From positions 1 to 59,527 of the forward strand of contig UQWP01000005.1 in NCBI GenBank assembly GCA_900544825.1: DNA of 59,527 bases, written 5' to 3'. Below, piece after piece: positions 25,109 to 34,020 of the stretch. Source of the stretch: an uncultured Prevotella sp. (GTDB lineage Bacteria > Bacteroidota > Bacteroidia > Bacteroidales > Bacteroidaceae). The translations under genes were made by a program, and so were the position numbers. The notes beneath the pieces were generated by a model, which was not told the origin of the DNA, made no database searches, and saw only the letters and a list, made by a program, of their open reading frames with translations. Within the stretch, counting starts at the first letter, position 1. Each line of letters opens with the position of its first letter.

Positions 25109-27445
25109 TTATTCTTTTTTACTTCTTCTGCCTCTTGCCTTTGGTTCTGGTGCTTCCTTGATGATGGTCATGCATTCCTCGTAGCTGAGTGACTCTACGT
25201 TCTCCTGCTTTGCCTTCGGAATGCGATAGTTCTTGCCATCGAATGCGATGTAAGGACCATAGCGGCCATTCAGAAGCTCCAGCTTGTCGTCTTCCTCAAA
25301 GGTCTTGATATGGCGTTTCTGTTCGTTAGAACGTTTTTCGTTGATAAGTTCCACTGCCTGTTCCAGGGTGATGGCCATTGGGTCGATTTCCTTTGGAATG
25401 GATACATACTTGCGGTCGTGGAGTACGTATGGACCGAAACGGCCGCTTCCGATGGTTACGGTAGAGCCTTCGAACTCACCTACCTGGCGAGGCAGCTTGA
25501 AGAGTTCCAAAGCTTCCTCCAGAGTGATGGTCTCGATACTCTTGTCGGCAGGCAACTGGGCAAACTGTGGCTTGTCCTCGTCTTCAGCGGTACCAATCTG
25601 AACCACAGGACCGAATCTTCCGATCTTTACGAATACAGGGCGACCGCTCTTAGGGTCCTTGCCCAGTTCACGCTCACCTGCCTTGTGCTCGCTGCGTGCT
25701 TCCATCACACCCTTCACTTCCGGTTCGAATCGCTTGTCGAAATCCTTCATCCATTTGGTCCACTCGGTCTTTCCCTCAGCGATATCATCAAACTTCTGCT
25801 CTACGTTGGCCGTAAAGTTATAGTCCATGATGTTAGGGAAGTTGGCCATCAGGAAGTCGTTTACCACGATACCGATATCGGTAGGGAGGAGCTTGCCCTT
25901 TTCAGAACCAGCCTGTTCCTTCTTGGTCTTCTGGGTAATCATGATACCCTTCAGCGTATCTACGGTGTAGGTACGCTCCTCGCCCTGCTTGTCACCCTTC
26001 ACAACGTATTCACGCTGCTGGATGGTGCTGATGGTAGGAGCATAGGTAGATGGACGGCCGATACCGAGGTCTTCCAGCTTCTTCACCAGACTTGCTTCGG
26101 TGTATCTTGCTGGCGCCAGAGAGAATTTCTCTGTAGCGATAATCTCACGGCGCTGCAACTCATCGCCTTCCTTCATGGCTGGCAGGAGATGGGTTGAATC
26201 TTCTACGTTCTCATCCTCATCGGTAGATTCACGATATACCTTGAGGAAACCATCGAATACAACAACCTCACCATTGGCAACAAACTTCTCGCTGGTGTTA
26301 TCGATGCTGATATTGATAGTAGTCTTCTCCAACTGTGCATCCTCCATCTGCGAAGCGATGGTACGTTTCCAGATCAGGTCGTAAAGACGCTTTTCCTGGC
26401 TGGTGCCATCGATGCTTGTCTCGCTCATGTAGGTAGGTCGGATGGCCTCGTGAGCCTCCTGTGCACCCTTGGAGTTGGTATGATAGGCACGTGGCTTGCT
26501 GTATTCCTTGCCGTACTCCTTGATGATCTCATCCTTGCTGGCATTGCTGCAGAGGGAAGAGAGGTTCACGCTGTCGGTACGCATGTAGGTGATGCGTCCA
26601 CCCTCGTACAGGCGCTGAGCCACCATCATGGTCTGGCTTACGGTGAAGCCGAGCTTGCGGGCTGCTTCCTGCTGCAGGGTTGATGTGGTGAAAGGAGGCG
26701 CTGGTGTACGCTTCAGCGGCTTCTTGGTGACAGCTTCTACGGTGAATTTGGCGTCCTTGCACTTCTCCAGGAAGGCTTCCACCTCTTCATGGGTCTTGAA
26801 ACGGTGATCGAGCTCAGCCTTTACCTCTGTGGCTGCGCCATTCTCGCTGATCAGGGCGAATACGGCATTGACACGATAGTATGGTTCGCTCTTGAACTTC
26901 TGGACTTCACGCTCACGCTCCACGATGAGGCGTACGGCAACACTCTGTACACGACCGGCAGAGAGGGCTGGTTTCACCTTTCTCCATAACACAGGAGAGA
27001 GCTTGAAGCCCACGATGCGGTCGAGCACACGACGTGCCTGCTGGGCATTCACCAAGTTCATGTCCAGGTGGCGTGGGTGCTCAATAGCGTCTAAGATGGC
27101 AGGTTTGGTAATTTCATGGAAGACGATACGGCTTGTCTTCGCTTCATCCAGTCCGAGTACTTCGCAAAGGTGCCAGCTGATGGCCTCTCCCTCGCGGTCC
27201 TCATCGGATGCTAACCAAATCTTCTTAGCTTGCTTCGCTGTTGATTTCAATTCTGTGACGAGCTTTTTCTTTTCCTCTGGAATCTCATAACAAGGTTCCA
27301 TGGTCTTCTCGTCTATACTGAGTTCCTTCTTCTTGAGGTCACGGATATGGCCGTAAGAAGACATCACCTTGAAGTCTTTACCTAAAAACTCTTCGATTTT
27401 CTTAGCCTTTGCAGGGCTCTCGACGATTACTAAATTTTCTTGCAT
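25109..27445 (-). CDS. topA: DNA topoisomerase I
   Basis: A 778-residue type IA topoisomerase that relaxes negative supercoils. The TOPRIM start is NLVIVESPAKAKKIEEFLGK with the acidic LASDEDREGEAISWHL. The active-site Tyr is in EGGRITYMRTDSVNLS (about residue 290). After about residue 590 come C-terminal repeat units (VFVKIGRFGPVVQIG, TIGSGRFGPYVLHD, LLNGRYGPYIAFDG) in place of the Cys4 zinc ribbons of E. coli TopA. The tail is basic (KARGRRSKKE). It heads the topA-aroK operon. Confidence 0.96.
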   Translation of the reverse strand: MQENLVIVESPAKAKKIEEFLGKDFKVMSSYGHIRDLKKKELSIDEKTMEPCYEIPEEKKKLVTELKSTAKQAKKIWLASDEDREGEAISWHLCEVLGLDEAKTSRIVFHEITKPAILDAIEHPRHLDMNLVNAQQARRVLDRIVGFKLSPVLWRKVKPALSAGRVQSVAVRLIVEREREVQKFKSEPYYRVNAVFALISENGAATEVKAELDHRFKTHEEVEAFLEKCKDAKFTVEAVTKKPLKRTPAPPFTTSTLQQEAARKLGFTVSQTMMVAQRLYEGGRITYMRTDSVNLSSLCSNASKDEIIKEYGKEYSKPRAYHTNSKGAQEAHEAIRPTYMSETSIDGTSQEKRLYDLIWKRTIASQMEDAQLEKTTINISIDNTSEKFVANGEVVVFDGFLKVYRESTDEDENVEDSTHLLPAMKEGDELQRREIIATEKFSLAPARYTEASLVKKLEDLGIGRPSTYAPTISTIQQREYVVKGDKQGEERTYTVDTLKGIMITQKTKKEQAGSEKGKLLPTDIGIVVNDFLMANFPNIMDYNFTANVEQKFDDIAEGKTEWTKWMKDFDKRFEPEVKGVMEARSEHKAGERELGKDPKSGRPVFVKIGRFGPVVQIGTAEDEDKPQFAQLPADKSIETITLEEALELFKLPRQVGEFEGSTVTIGSGRFGPYVLHDRKYVSIPKEIDPMAITLEQAVELINEKRSNEQKRHIKTFEEDDKLELLNGRYGPYIAFDGKNYRIPKAKQENVESLSYEECMTIIKEAPEPKARGRRSKKE

Positions 27446-27473
27446 ACGCTTCTACACAATTTCTTTTGGTCTG

Positions 27474-27481
27474 CAAAAGTA
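27474..27481 (-). promoter_or_regulatory. -7 element of topA promoter
   Basis: TACTTTTG on the minus strand, 29 bp before the topA start. No good -33 element is seen. Confidence 0.5.
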
Positions 27482-27551
27482 AATAAACTTTTTGCTTATA
27501 CCTTATTGTATAGCGATTTTTTTGGTTTTTTAAATGTTTTGGGGCGTATTT

Positions 27552-28085
27552 TCATTCTTTCGTCTTGTGTTTTGCAAGAAATTTGGCCACTCCCTGTCTT
27601 ATGGAACCTAATCCGAACTCTTCGGGATGGAGATTGCTGAGAGGAATCCAGTACGACTCCTCGGCATCGTCCATCGCCTCCACGTGAGAGAGGTCTTTCA
27701 CCTTTACCACATAGAACATATCAAGGGTATGAACCAGGAAGTCGGAATAGAGATAGAGGTTAGGGATGCTGAACTGATAGTTCACCCCGATTACCTCCAA
27801 GCCCGTTTCTTCCTTTACTTCTCTAGCCACGCCTTCTTCACCGGTTTCATCCATATCTACGAATCCGCCCGGCAAGTCGAGGGTGCCTTTGACAGGCTCG
27901 TTTTTTCTGCGAACCACCAGAAGTTCTTCTTTCTCGTTGAGAATGAAGGCTACTGTGGCGCTGCTGGGATTCAGATAGTAGGTGAATCCGCAGTCCTTGC
28001 ATTTTTTACTCTTGAAGTTGTTGATTTCGAAATGTTGAGAGCCGCAAACTGGGCAAAACTTGAATTTGTCTAAGACGTGAGTCAT
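27552..28085 (-). CDS. NUDIX hydrolase with N-terminal zinc ribbon
   Basis: A 177-residue protein. A four-Cys ribbon (CPVCGSQHFEINNFKSKKCK, then DCGF, residues 12-35) precedes a NUDIX domain with the box GGFVDMDETGEEGVAREVKE followed by ETGLEV. This resembles the NudC-like or ADP-ribose pyrophosphatase-like small NUDIX proteins; full NudC has a longer N-terminus. The substrate is a nucleoside diphosphate derivative of unknown type. It is a single minus-strand gene between topA and the esterase. Confidence 0.88.
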   Translation of the reverse strand: MTHVLDKFKFCPVCGSQHFEINNFKSKKCKDCGFTYYLNPSSATVAFILNEKEELLVVRRKNEPVKGTLDLPGGFVDMDETGEEGVAREVKEETGLEVIGVNYQFSIPNLYLYSDFLVHTLDMFYVVKVKDLSHVEAMDDAEESYWIPLSNLHPEEFGLGSIRQGVAKFLAKHKTKE

Positions 28086-28103
28086 AATGTATATATTGAA
28101 GAA

Positions 28104-28136
28104 CGGTCGGTCTTTGGATTACACAAAGATCGACCG
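28104..28136 (-). terminator. Hairpin after the sialate esterase gene
   Basis: CGGTCGGTCTTTG (28104-28116) pairs with CAAAGATCGACCG (28124-28136). The T run is poor. Confidence 0.5.
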
Positions 28137-28148
28137 CTATGTTATTAA

Positions 28149-29603
28149 TTACCAATTGTCTGTACGGAATGGGAAGAGAGGCAGACCGCCTGCATTCGCC
28201 ATGTTGCCAAGCTGGAAGTTGCGGAAGCAGTAGCGCAGAGCCACTGGCTTCTTCACTTCAGGACTGGTTACGATGATGCACTCGTTCCATCCGTCGTTGC
28301 CTTCCTGCCAAAAATGCTTGGCTGTGGCAGGATGGAACACCTTGTCTTCGCCGGCTACCTCGAAGCCCTTGATGCCTTCAAAGCGGTTGTAGGCTCCGTA
28401 GGTGTTGTCGAAGTGAACCTTCACGGTGTCGCCTACAATCTTCATCTCCTTAAAGGTCATGCTCTCGCAGAAGAGTCCCTTTATGCCGTAGGTCTTGCTG
28501 AGAGCCTGGAGAGCCAGACGCTCACCTACAGGCTGCTTTTGGCATGGGTGAATCTGCTCCACCTCGTATGGATAAACCAGATCTTCTGTGCAGACGATGC
28601 CGCTGTTCGGGATGATCTTGGCTGCGTTAAACTGCTGCTCGCGGAGTCTTGAACCTGCATCACCATTCACATCGCCATTATGATAAGGTGCAATCTGTAC
28701 GAAATAGAAAGGCAGCTCGCCCTGCTTGAAGTCTCTGCGCCACTGGGCTACGAGGTCGGCAAGACGCTGGGTGTATTGACCTGCCGGGTCGCCCACGTTG
28801 GAACAGCCTTGATAGAAGAGGATTCCCTTCACGCTATAGTTGAGGATAGGATGGAAGGTTCCGTTGCCCCAGAGAAGAGGGTAGAGGAAGTCCCACTTGA
28901 ACTTAGGATTCTTCGTCATCTTGAGGGAGTCGAGGTCTTCTTTCGTGTTCTTTTTCAGATAGTCACGGTCGAGCCAGCTTTCTACTCGGCTTCCACCCTT
29001 GTTTGCCATCACCAGTCCCACAGGTACGTCGAGCGCCTTGTTGACAACCTGTGCAAAGAAATATCCGGTGGCAGATGCATCGCCCACAGTTTCTTGATTA
29101 ATCTCCTTCCATTCGCAGTTGGCGTCATCCAGCGGTTTGCTGCTTATCACGCTAGGAATCTTCACATAGTGTACACCTTTATATTGGTTGGCTTCCAATA
29201 CAACCTTGTTGTAGCCTTCTACAGGACAGTTGCCGAAACCTTTCACCGGCATCTCCATATTGCTCTGTCCGGCGCATACCCATACTTCACCAGCCAATAT
29301 ATTCTTGAGGGTGGTCTTTTCGCCATCATCAAAGGTAATGGAGAGTGGAGTGTAGCTAGCCTTGGGAGTCTGTACCTTGACAGCCCACTTGCCATCCTTT
29401 CCGGTCTTTGCCGAATACTTCTGCCGCGACCATGAGGTGCTTACCTCTACCAGGGTGCCAGGCTTGTCCCAACCCCAGAGGTTGGCTTCTGAATCTTGTT
29501 GGATAATCATGTTGTCACCCAGGATGTGTGGCAACTTTACTTTAGCGTTTGCTCCTGCTGTAACGAGAGCCAATGCTGCGAAAGCTAAAAGTTTCTTGTT
29601 CAT
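28149..29603 (-). CDS. Sialate O-acetylesterase-like SGNH carbohydrate esterase
   Basis: A 484-residue secreted protein (signal MNKKLLAFAALALVTAGANA). Block I of the SGNH esterase is EVWVCAGQSNMEMPVKGF (nucleophile Ser). The Gly/Asn blocks are seen in ANKGGSRVESWLDRD and GILFYQGCSNVGDP. The C-terminal His may be in YEVEQIHPCQKQPVG. The family removes O-acetyl groups from sialic acids or plant polysaccharides. In a PUL-bearing gut-type bacterium, either host or plant glycan is possible. It is isolated from other CAZymes here. Confidence 0.85.
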   Translation of the reverse strand: MNKKLLAFAALALVTAGANAKVKLPHILGDNMIIQQDSEANLWGWDKPGTLVEVSTSWSRQKYSAKTGKDGKWAVKVQTPKASYTPLSITFDDGEKTTLKNILAGEVWVCAGQSNMEMPVKGFGNCPVEGYNKVVLEANQYKGVHYVKIPSVISSKPLDDANCEWKEINQETVGDASATGYFFAQVVNKALDVPVGLVMANKGGSRVESWLDRDYLKKNTKEDLDSLKMTKNPKFKWDFLYPLLWGNGTFHPILNYSVKGILFYQGCSNVGDPAGQYTQRLADLVAQWRRDFKQGELPFYFVQIAPYHNGDVNGDAGSRLREQQFNAAKIIPNSGIVCTEDLVYPYEVEQIHPCQKQPVGERLALQALSKTYGIKGLFCESMTFKEMKIVGDTVKVHFDNTYGAYNRFEGIKGFEVAGEDKVFHPATAKHFWQEGNDGWNECIIVTSPEVKKPVALRYCFRNFQLGNMANAGGLPLFPFRTDNW

Positions 29604-29667
29604 TTTTTAGTGCTTAAAATTTATTGTTGCTGTTAATCTATTGTAGCTCGTATAGGATGATAGAATC

Positions 29668-29697
29668 CGGAAGTCTGGAGAAAAGTCCAGACTTCCG
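29668..29697 (-). terminator. Hairpin after the thioredoxin-like gene
   Basis: CGGAAGTCTGGA (29668-29679) pairs with TCCAGACTTCCG (29686-29697), 12 bp perfect. The minus-strand T run is weak. Confidence 0.6.
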
Positions 29698-29723
29698 ATT
29701 TATCTGTTGTATGAAAGCTCGTA

Positions 29724-30902
29724 TTAAAGAAGGTTCTTGATGGCTGCATCAATGTCCTTGATCTGCATGTCGCGGGCTCTCAGAGTGTTGCTTCTGTCGA
29801 TGAGGAAGAAGGTAGGGATGCTCTGTACGTTATAGAGCTGGAGACTTGTTCCCTGGATGCCGTTCTCTTCACGTACGCAGATCCATGGAAGGGCAGCGGT
29901 AGATGTTTTCCAGAAGTGCTCATCTGGATCTACGGAAACCTGATAGATTTCCAGTCCGGCAGCATGATACTTGTTGTAAAGCTCACGGAGCATCATGATG
30001 CGCTTGGTGCTCTCGCTGCTGGCGAAGATATGGAAATCGAGCAATACCACCTTGCCGGTGAGATCAGAGAGACGGCGAACCTGTCCCTTGTTGTCCTGCA
30101 GGGCAATTTCTATGCATCCGTTCACGCTCACCTTGCTTGCCTCAATCTGCTGCTGTGCACGCTGTCGGTCGATGATACGGATATCCTTCATACCCTCGAT
30201 GGCGATGTTGTGCAGGTTCTTGCCACGCTCTGCGCCTGGATAGTAAGTATCCCAGCTTGTAGCTACGGCAGCGAATACCTTCACGTCATCCTTGTTGTTG
30301 CGAGGGTTGAAGATGAGTGAGTTGGTGTTGCCCAACTGGATAGTCTGGAAGAGTGCATAGTAAGAGGAAGCCTTCATCGGCTCCTTGAAGATGTAGTTGG
30401 TCTTTACATCCTGCTTGTATGCAGCCAGCATGCGAGCCACGATGACATCCATGGAATCCACCCCGATGTTAGGGCTCTTGATGATGCCGTTGATGTTGCT
30501 CTGCAGGGTCATCTGCTTGAGCGAAAGTTCCTTGATCTTGCTGCAGTTCTCAGAACCTTCCACCTCGTACTTGTAGCTCATCTGAGGATAAGCTGCCTTC
30601 ACGTTGACGGTTTCGGTAGAGTCGATACTGAGGTTGATGCTCTGGTTGGCAATGCGGAGACGGTAGAACTCAGGAGTGATGCTGTCCATCGCATTCTCTT
30701 CGAAAGCGAAGGATCCATCTTCACCCAGTTTCACCGAGTCGATTTTCACCGGACCATTCAGGCTGAGGTTCTCCAGGTAGAGCATAGAGTCCTGAGCCTC
30801 GGTAATATTACCGTTGATATGAAATTTCTTGTTGTTACAAGAAGTGAGAGCCAGCGCAGCTACCATAATCACTGCCGCTGAATAGATTCTAGATATCTTC
30901 AT
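29724..30902 (-). CDS. DUF4369/thioredoxin-fold lipoprotein without CXXC
   Basis: A 392-residue lipoprotein (lipobox ALALTSCNNKK). The N-terminal about 110 residues (FHINGNITEAQDSMLYLENL) match DUF4369. The C-terminal part (about 265-392) is a TlpA/AhpC-like thioredoxin fold: GKVVLLDFHIFASSESTKRI, LEIYQVSVDPDEHFWK, YNVQSIPTFFLIDRS with the cis-Pro. The position of WCxxC is FASSES, so both redox Cys are missing. A binding or scaffold role is therefore more likely than disulfide exchange. It is outer-membrane or periplasmic. Confidence 0.82.
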   Translation of the reverse strand: MKISRIYSAAVIMVAALALTSCNNKKFHINGNITEAQDSMLYLENLSLNGPVKIDSVKLGEDGSFAFEENAMDSITPEFYRLRIANQSINLSIDSTETVNVKAAYPQMSYKYEVEGSENCSKIKELSLKQMTLQSNINGIIKSPNIGVDSMDVIVARMLAAYKQDVKTNYIFKEPMKASSYYALFQTIQLGNTNSLIFNPRNNKDDVKVFAAVATSWDTYYPGAERGKNLHNIAIEGMKDIRIIDRQRAQQQIEASKVSVNGCIEIALQDNKGQVRRLSDLTGKVVLLDFHIFASSESTKRIMMLRELYNKYHAAGLEIYQVSVDPDEHFWKTSTAALPWICVREENGIQGTSLQLYNVQSIPTFFLIDRSNTLRARDMQIKDIDAAIKNLL

Positions 30903-30933
30903 GAATTTTAGTATTTTGCGAAATTATCGACTG

Positions 30934-30941
30934 CAAAGGTA
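30934..30941 (-). promoter_or_regulatory. -7 element for the thioredoxin-like gene
   Basis: TACCTTTG on the minus strand, 32 bp before the start; the -33 element is unclear. Confidence 0.5.
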
Positions 30942-31013
30942 GTAATAAAATCGGGAATAATGCACCTTAGATAGATAAAATTATTAAAAAAGTAGAAAAT
31001 AGTTGCCCAAATA

Positions 31014-31045
31014 TTCGTTTATTAATTATTAAAGAGGTATCTTTG
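31014..31045 (+). promoter_or_regulatory. pnp promoter
   Basis: TTCG at 31014-31017, 20 bp, TATCTTTG at 31038-31045. Confidence 0.65.
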
Positions 31046-31096
31046 CACCGTTTTAGATATTAGATGTTAGACAAAACAATAAGTTTTAATAATTAG

Positions 31097-33424
31097 ATGA
31101 ACGTAATTACAAAAAGTGTTCAGTTGCCTGATGGAAGAACCATCACAATTGAGACCGGAAAAGTTGCAAAACAGGCTGATGGTGCTGCGGTTCTCCGCAT
31201 GGGTAACACAGTGCTTCTCGCAACTGTTTGTGCAGCAAAGGATGCAGTTCCGGGTACAGATTTCATGCCTTTGCAAGTAGATTATCGTGAGCAGTACAGT
31301 GCTGCTGGCCGTTTCCCTGGTGGTTTCACCAAGCGCGAAGGCAAGGCTAGCGACGAGGAGATCCTTACCTCTCGCCTTGTGGACCGTGCTTTGCGTCCAC
31401 TTTTCCCTTCTAACTACCATGCAGAAGTTTACGTACAGGTAATGTTGCTCTCAGCCGATGGTGTTGACCAGCCAGATGCCCTTGCAGGTTTCGCTGCTTC
31501 AGCTGCCATGGCTTGTTCAGATATTCCTTTCGAGCATTACATCTCTGAGGTTCGTGTAGCTCGTATCAATGGTGAGTATGTTGTTAACCCTACATTCCAG
31601 CAGATGGAAGAGGCTGACATGGATATCATGGTTGGTGCTACCAAGGAGAACATCATGATGGTGGAAGGTGAGATGAAGGAAGTTTCTGAGCAGGATCTGA
31701 TCGGTGCCCTCAAGGCTGCTGCCGAGGCTATCAAGCCTATGTGCGAGCTCCAGTATGAGTTGGCTAAGGAAAAGGGTACTGACGTAAAACGTGAGTATGA
31801 TCATGAGATCAACGACGAGGAACTCCGTGAGCAGATCAAGTCTGAGCTTTACAAGCCTGCTTATGATATCAACCACCAGGCTTTGGAGAAGCATGCTCGT
31901 CAGGATGCTTTCGACAAGGTTTTGGCTGACTTCCTTGAGAAGTATGACGCAGCTCATACCGATCTCTCTGAGGAAGATTTGGAGGAGAAGCACGCTGAGG
32001 CTACCCGCTACTACGATGACGTAATGCGCGATGCTATGCGTCGTTGCATCCTCGATGAGGGCTTGCGTCTTGATGGTCGTGCTACTACAGATATCCGCCC
32101 TATCTGGTGCGAGGTGTCTCCACTCCCAATGCCTCACGGAAGTGCTATCTTCCAGCGTGGTGAGACTATGTCTCTCTCTACATGTACTCTCGGTACAAAG
32201 ATGGACGAGAAGCTTATCGACGGTGTGCTCGAGAAGAGTTACCAGCGCTTCCTCCTTCACTATAACTTCCCTCCATTCTCTACAGGTGAGGCTAAGGCTC
32301 AGCGCGGCGTAGGCCGTCGTGAGATTGGTCACGGTCACTTGGCATGGCGTGGTTTGAAGGGTCAGATTCCTGCTGACTTCCCTTACACAGTTCGTTTGGT
32401 AAGCCAGGTTCTCGAGTCTAACGGTTCTTCTTCTATGGCTACTGTTTGTGCCGGTACTCTCGCCTTGATGGATGCAGGTGTTCCTATGAAGAAGCCAGTT
32501 TCTGGTATCGCTATGGGTCTTATCAAGAACCCAGGTGAGGACAAGTACGCTATCCTCAGTGATATCCTCGGTGATGAGGACCACTTGGGTGATATGGACT
32601 TCAAGACCACAGGTACCCGCGATGGTTTGACCGCTACACAGATGGATATCAAGTGTGACGGTTTGAGCTTCGAGATTCTTGAGGAGGCTTTGATGCAGGC
32701 TAAGGCTGGCCGTGAGCACATCCTCAACTGCATGATGGAGACTATCTCTGAGCCACGTGCTGAGATGAAGCCACAGGTTCCACGTATCGTAGCATTCGAT
32801 ATCCCTAAGGAGTTCATCGGTGCTGTTATCGGCCCTGGTGGTAAGATTATCCAGCAGATGCAGGAGGATACTGGTGCTACAATTACTATCGAGGAGACTG
32901 ATGGTAAGGGTCACGTACAGGTATCTGCTCCTAACAAGGATTCTATCGATGCAGCTTTGGCTAAGATCAAGGCTATCGTAGCTGTTCCTGAGGTTGGTGA
33001 GGTTTACGAGGGTACTGTTCGTTCTATCATGCCTTACGGTTGCTTCGTAGAGATTCTCCCTGGTAAGGATGGTTTGCTCCACATCTCTGAGATCGACTGG
33101 AAGCGTCTTGAGACAGTTGAAGAGGCTGGCATCAAGGAAGGCGACAAGATCAAGGTGAAGTTGATGGAGATTGATCCTAAGACTGGCAAGTACAAGCTCT
33201 CTCATCGTGTTTTGATGGAGAAGCCAGAGGGTTACGTAGAGCGTGAGCGTCGTCCACGTCCAGAGCGTGGTGAGCGCGGTGAGCGTCGCGGTCGTCGTGA
33301 TGATTGTCGTGAGGGTCGTGGTGAGCGTCCTGCTCGTCAGCCACGTCGTTACGAGCATCGTAACGAGGAGCAGGCTCCTAAGGATTTCAACGATTCTTTG
33401 GATCATAACAATGATGTAGAATAA
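31097..33424 (+). CDS. pnp: Polyribonucleotide nucleotidyltransferase (PNPase)
   Basis: A 775-residue phosphorolytic 3'-5' exoribonuclease. Two RNase PH domains flank an all-helical linker: GKVAKQADGAAVLRMGNTVL begins the first, and ERGETMSLSTCTLGTKMDEK lies in the second with its catalytic Asp region GEDKYAILSDILGDEDHLGD. KH follows (PKEFIGAVIGPGGKIIQQMQ), then S1 (VGEVYEGTVRSIMPYGCFVE). The last about 50 residues are rich in Arg, Glu and Gly (ERGERGERRGRRDD), a likely RNA-binding tail. It is transcribed from its own promoter and ends at a strong terminator. Confidence 0.97.
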   Translation: MNVITKSVQLPDGRTITIETGKVAKQADGAAVLRMGNTVLLATVCAAKDAVPGTDFMPLQVDYREQYSAAGRFPGGFTKREGKASDEEILTSRLVDRALRPLFPSNYHAEVYVQVMLLSADGVDQPDALAGFAASAAMACSDIPFEHYISEVRVARINGEYVVNPTFQQMEEADMDIMVGATKENIMMVEGEMKEVSEQDLIGALKAAAEAIKPMCELQYELAKEKGTDVKREYDHEINDEELREQIKSELYKPAYDINHQALEKHARQDAFDKVLADFLEKYDAAHTDLSEEDLEEKHAEATRYYDDVMRDAMRRCILDEGLRLDGRATTDIRPIWCEVSPLPMPHGSAIFQRGETMSLSTCTLGTKMDEKLIDGVLEKSYQRFLLHYNFPPFSTGEAKAQRGVGRREIGHGHLAWRGLKGQIPADFPYTVRLVSQVLESNGSSSMATVCAGTLALMDAGVPMKKPVSGIAMGLIKNPGEDKYAILSDILGDEDHLGDMDFKTTGTRDGLTATQMDIKCDGLSFEILEEALMQAKAGREHILNCMMETISEPRAEMKPQVPRIVAFDIPKEFIGAVIGPGGKIIQQMQEDTGATITIEETDGKGHVQVSAPNKDSIDAALAKIKAIVAVPEVGEVYEGTVRSIMPYGCFVEILPGKDGLLHISEIDWKRLETVEEAGIKEGDKIKVKLMEIDPKTGKYKLSHRVLMEKPEGYVERERRPRPERGERGERRGRRDDCREGRGERPARQPRRYEHRNEEQAPKDFNDSLDHNNDVE

Positions 33425-33456
33425 TCCTGGTGTTATATACATTATTAAATATAGAT

Positions 33457-33498
33457 GGGTGCATTTCGTCAAAAAAGCGGAATGCACCCGTTTTTTTT
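33457..33498 (+). terminator. Terminator of pnp
   Basis: GGGTGCATT (33457-33465) pairs with AATGCACCC (33481-33489), extended by three weaker pairs, then G and eight T. Confidence 0.9.
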
Positions 33499-33518
33499 GT
33501 CAGAACCCTATGAAACAG

Positions 33519-33602
33519 TATCCTTAAGGAAAAATACACTTTCCCTTAAGGAAAAAAATATTTTCCCTTAAGGAAAAAATATATTCTCCTTAAGGAAACT
33601 TT
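33519..33602. repeat. CCTTAAGG tandem array, 22-bp period, four copies
   Basis: The palindrome CCTTAAGG occurs at 33522, 33544, 33566 and 33588, exactly 22 bp apart each time. Each is set in TTCCCTTAAGGAAAAA-like flanks with A/T between. The array lies just after the pnp terminator, outside any gene. No CRISPR-like spacers are present, since the whole unit repeats. Function is unknown. The rest of 33603-33690 shows nothing I can name. Confidence 0.9.
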
Positions 33603-33690
33603 TGACGGTCGAATTATATGTAAAAGATTCGTGATGAGTGTAAAGGGGGGAGGTAGTCTGAGAATATTGGGTATAAATAGGGGGAAACTA

Positions 33691-33725
33691 AAAAATAAAG
33701 CCCTGCAAGTGAAAACTTGCAAGGC
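33691..33725 (-). terminator. Terminator of tRNA-Asn
   Basis: GCCCTGCAAGT (33700-33710) pairs with ACTTGCAAGGC (33715-33725), loop GAAA. On the minus strand it is followed by a T-rich run. The core GCAAGT/ACTTGC is shared with the tRNA-Leu terminators. Confidence 0.8.
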
Positions 33726-33735
33726 TTATGTAAGG

Positions 33736-33809
33736 CGCTTCAAGATGGGCTTGAACCAACGACCCCCTGATTAACAGTCAGGTGCTCTAACCAACTGAGC
33801 TATTGAAGC
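33736..33809 (-). tRNA. tRNA-Asn (GTT)
   Basis: A 74-nt cloverleaf on the minus strand. The acceptor GCTTCAA pairs fully with TTGAAGC, and the discriminator is G. The D arm is GCTCAGTTGGTTAGAGC, the anticodon loop is CTGTTAA with GTT, and the T arm has GGTTCAAGCC. CCA is not encoded (CCT follows). The gene lies between pnp and the S41 protease on the opposite strand, with its own promoter and terminator. Confidence 0.96.
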
Positions 33810-33850
33810 ATTTTGCATTGCGGGAATATTGCGTTCCTTATTTGCGTGTG

Positions 33851-33882
33851 CAAAAGTACTAACTTTTCTTCATACAGCCAAA
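33851..33882 (-). promoter_or_regulatory. Promoter of tRNA-Asn
   Basis: On the minus strand TTTG (33879-33882), 20 bp, TACTTTTG (33851-33858), about 40 bp before the tRNA. Confidence 0.75.
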
Positions 33883-34020
33883 TTTTTCGGCAACTTTTTT
33901 CTGTTTTTCCTTAAAAAAGTGCATTTTTCGGTGGTTTTCACTACTTTTTGCATCAATTATGGCAGTTTTCGAGAAGAAATGAGTACTTTTGTGGTCGAAT
34001 AATCATATAACAAGGTAAAC

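Noticed and set aside
31517..33487. A 656-codon open frame on the minus strand opposite pnp
   Set aside because: It is Leu/Thr/Ser-rich, has no recognisable domain, and mirrors the codon bias of pnp. It is an antisense shadow.
33519..33602. CRISPR array
   Set aside because: The units are only 22 bp and there are no unique spacers; the whole unit repeats.
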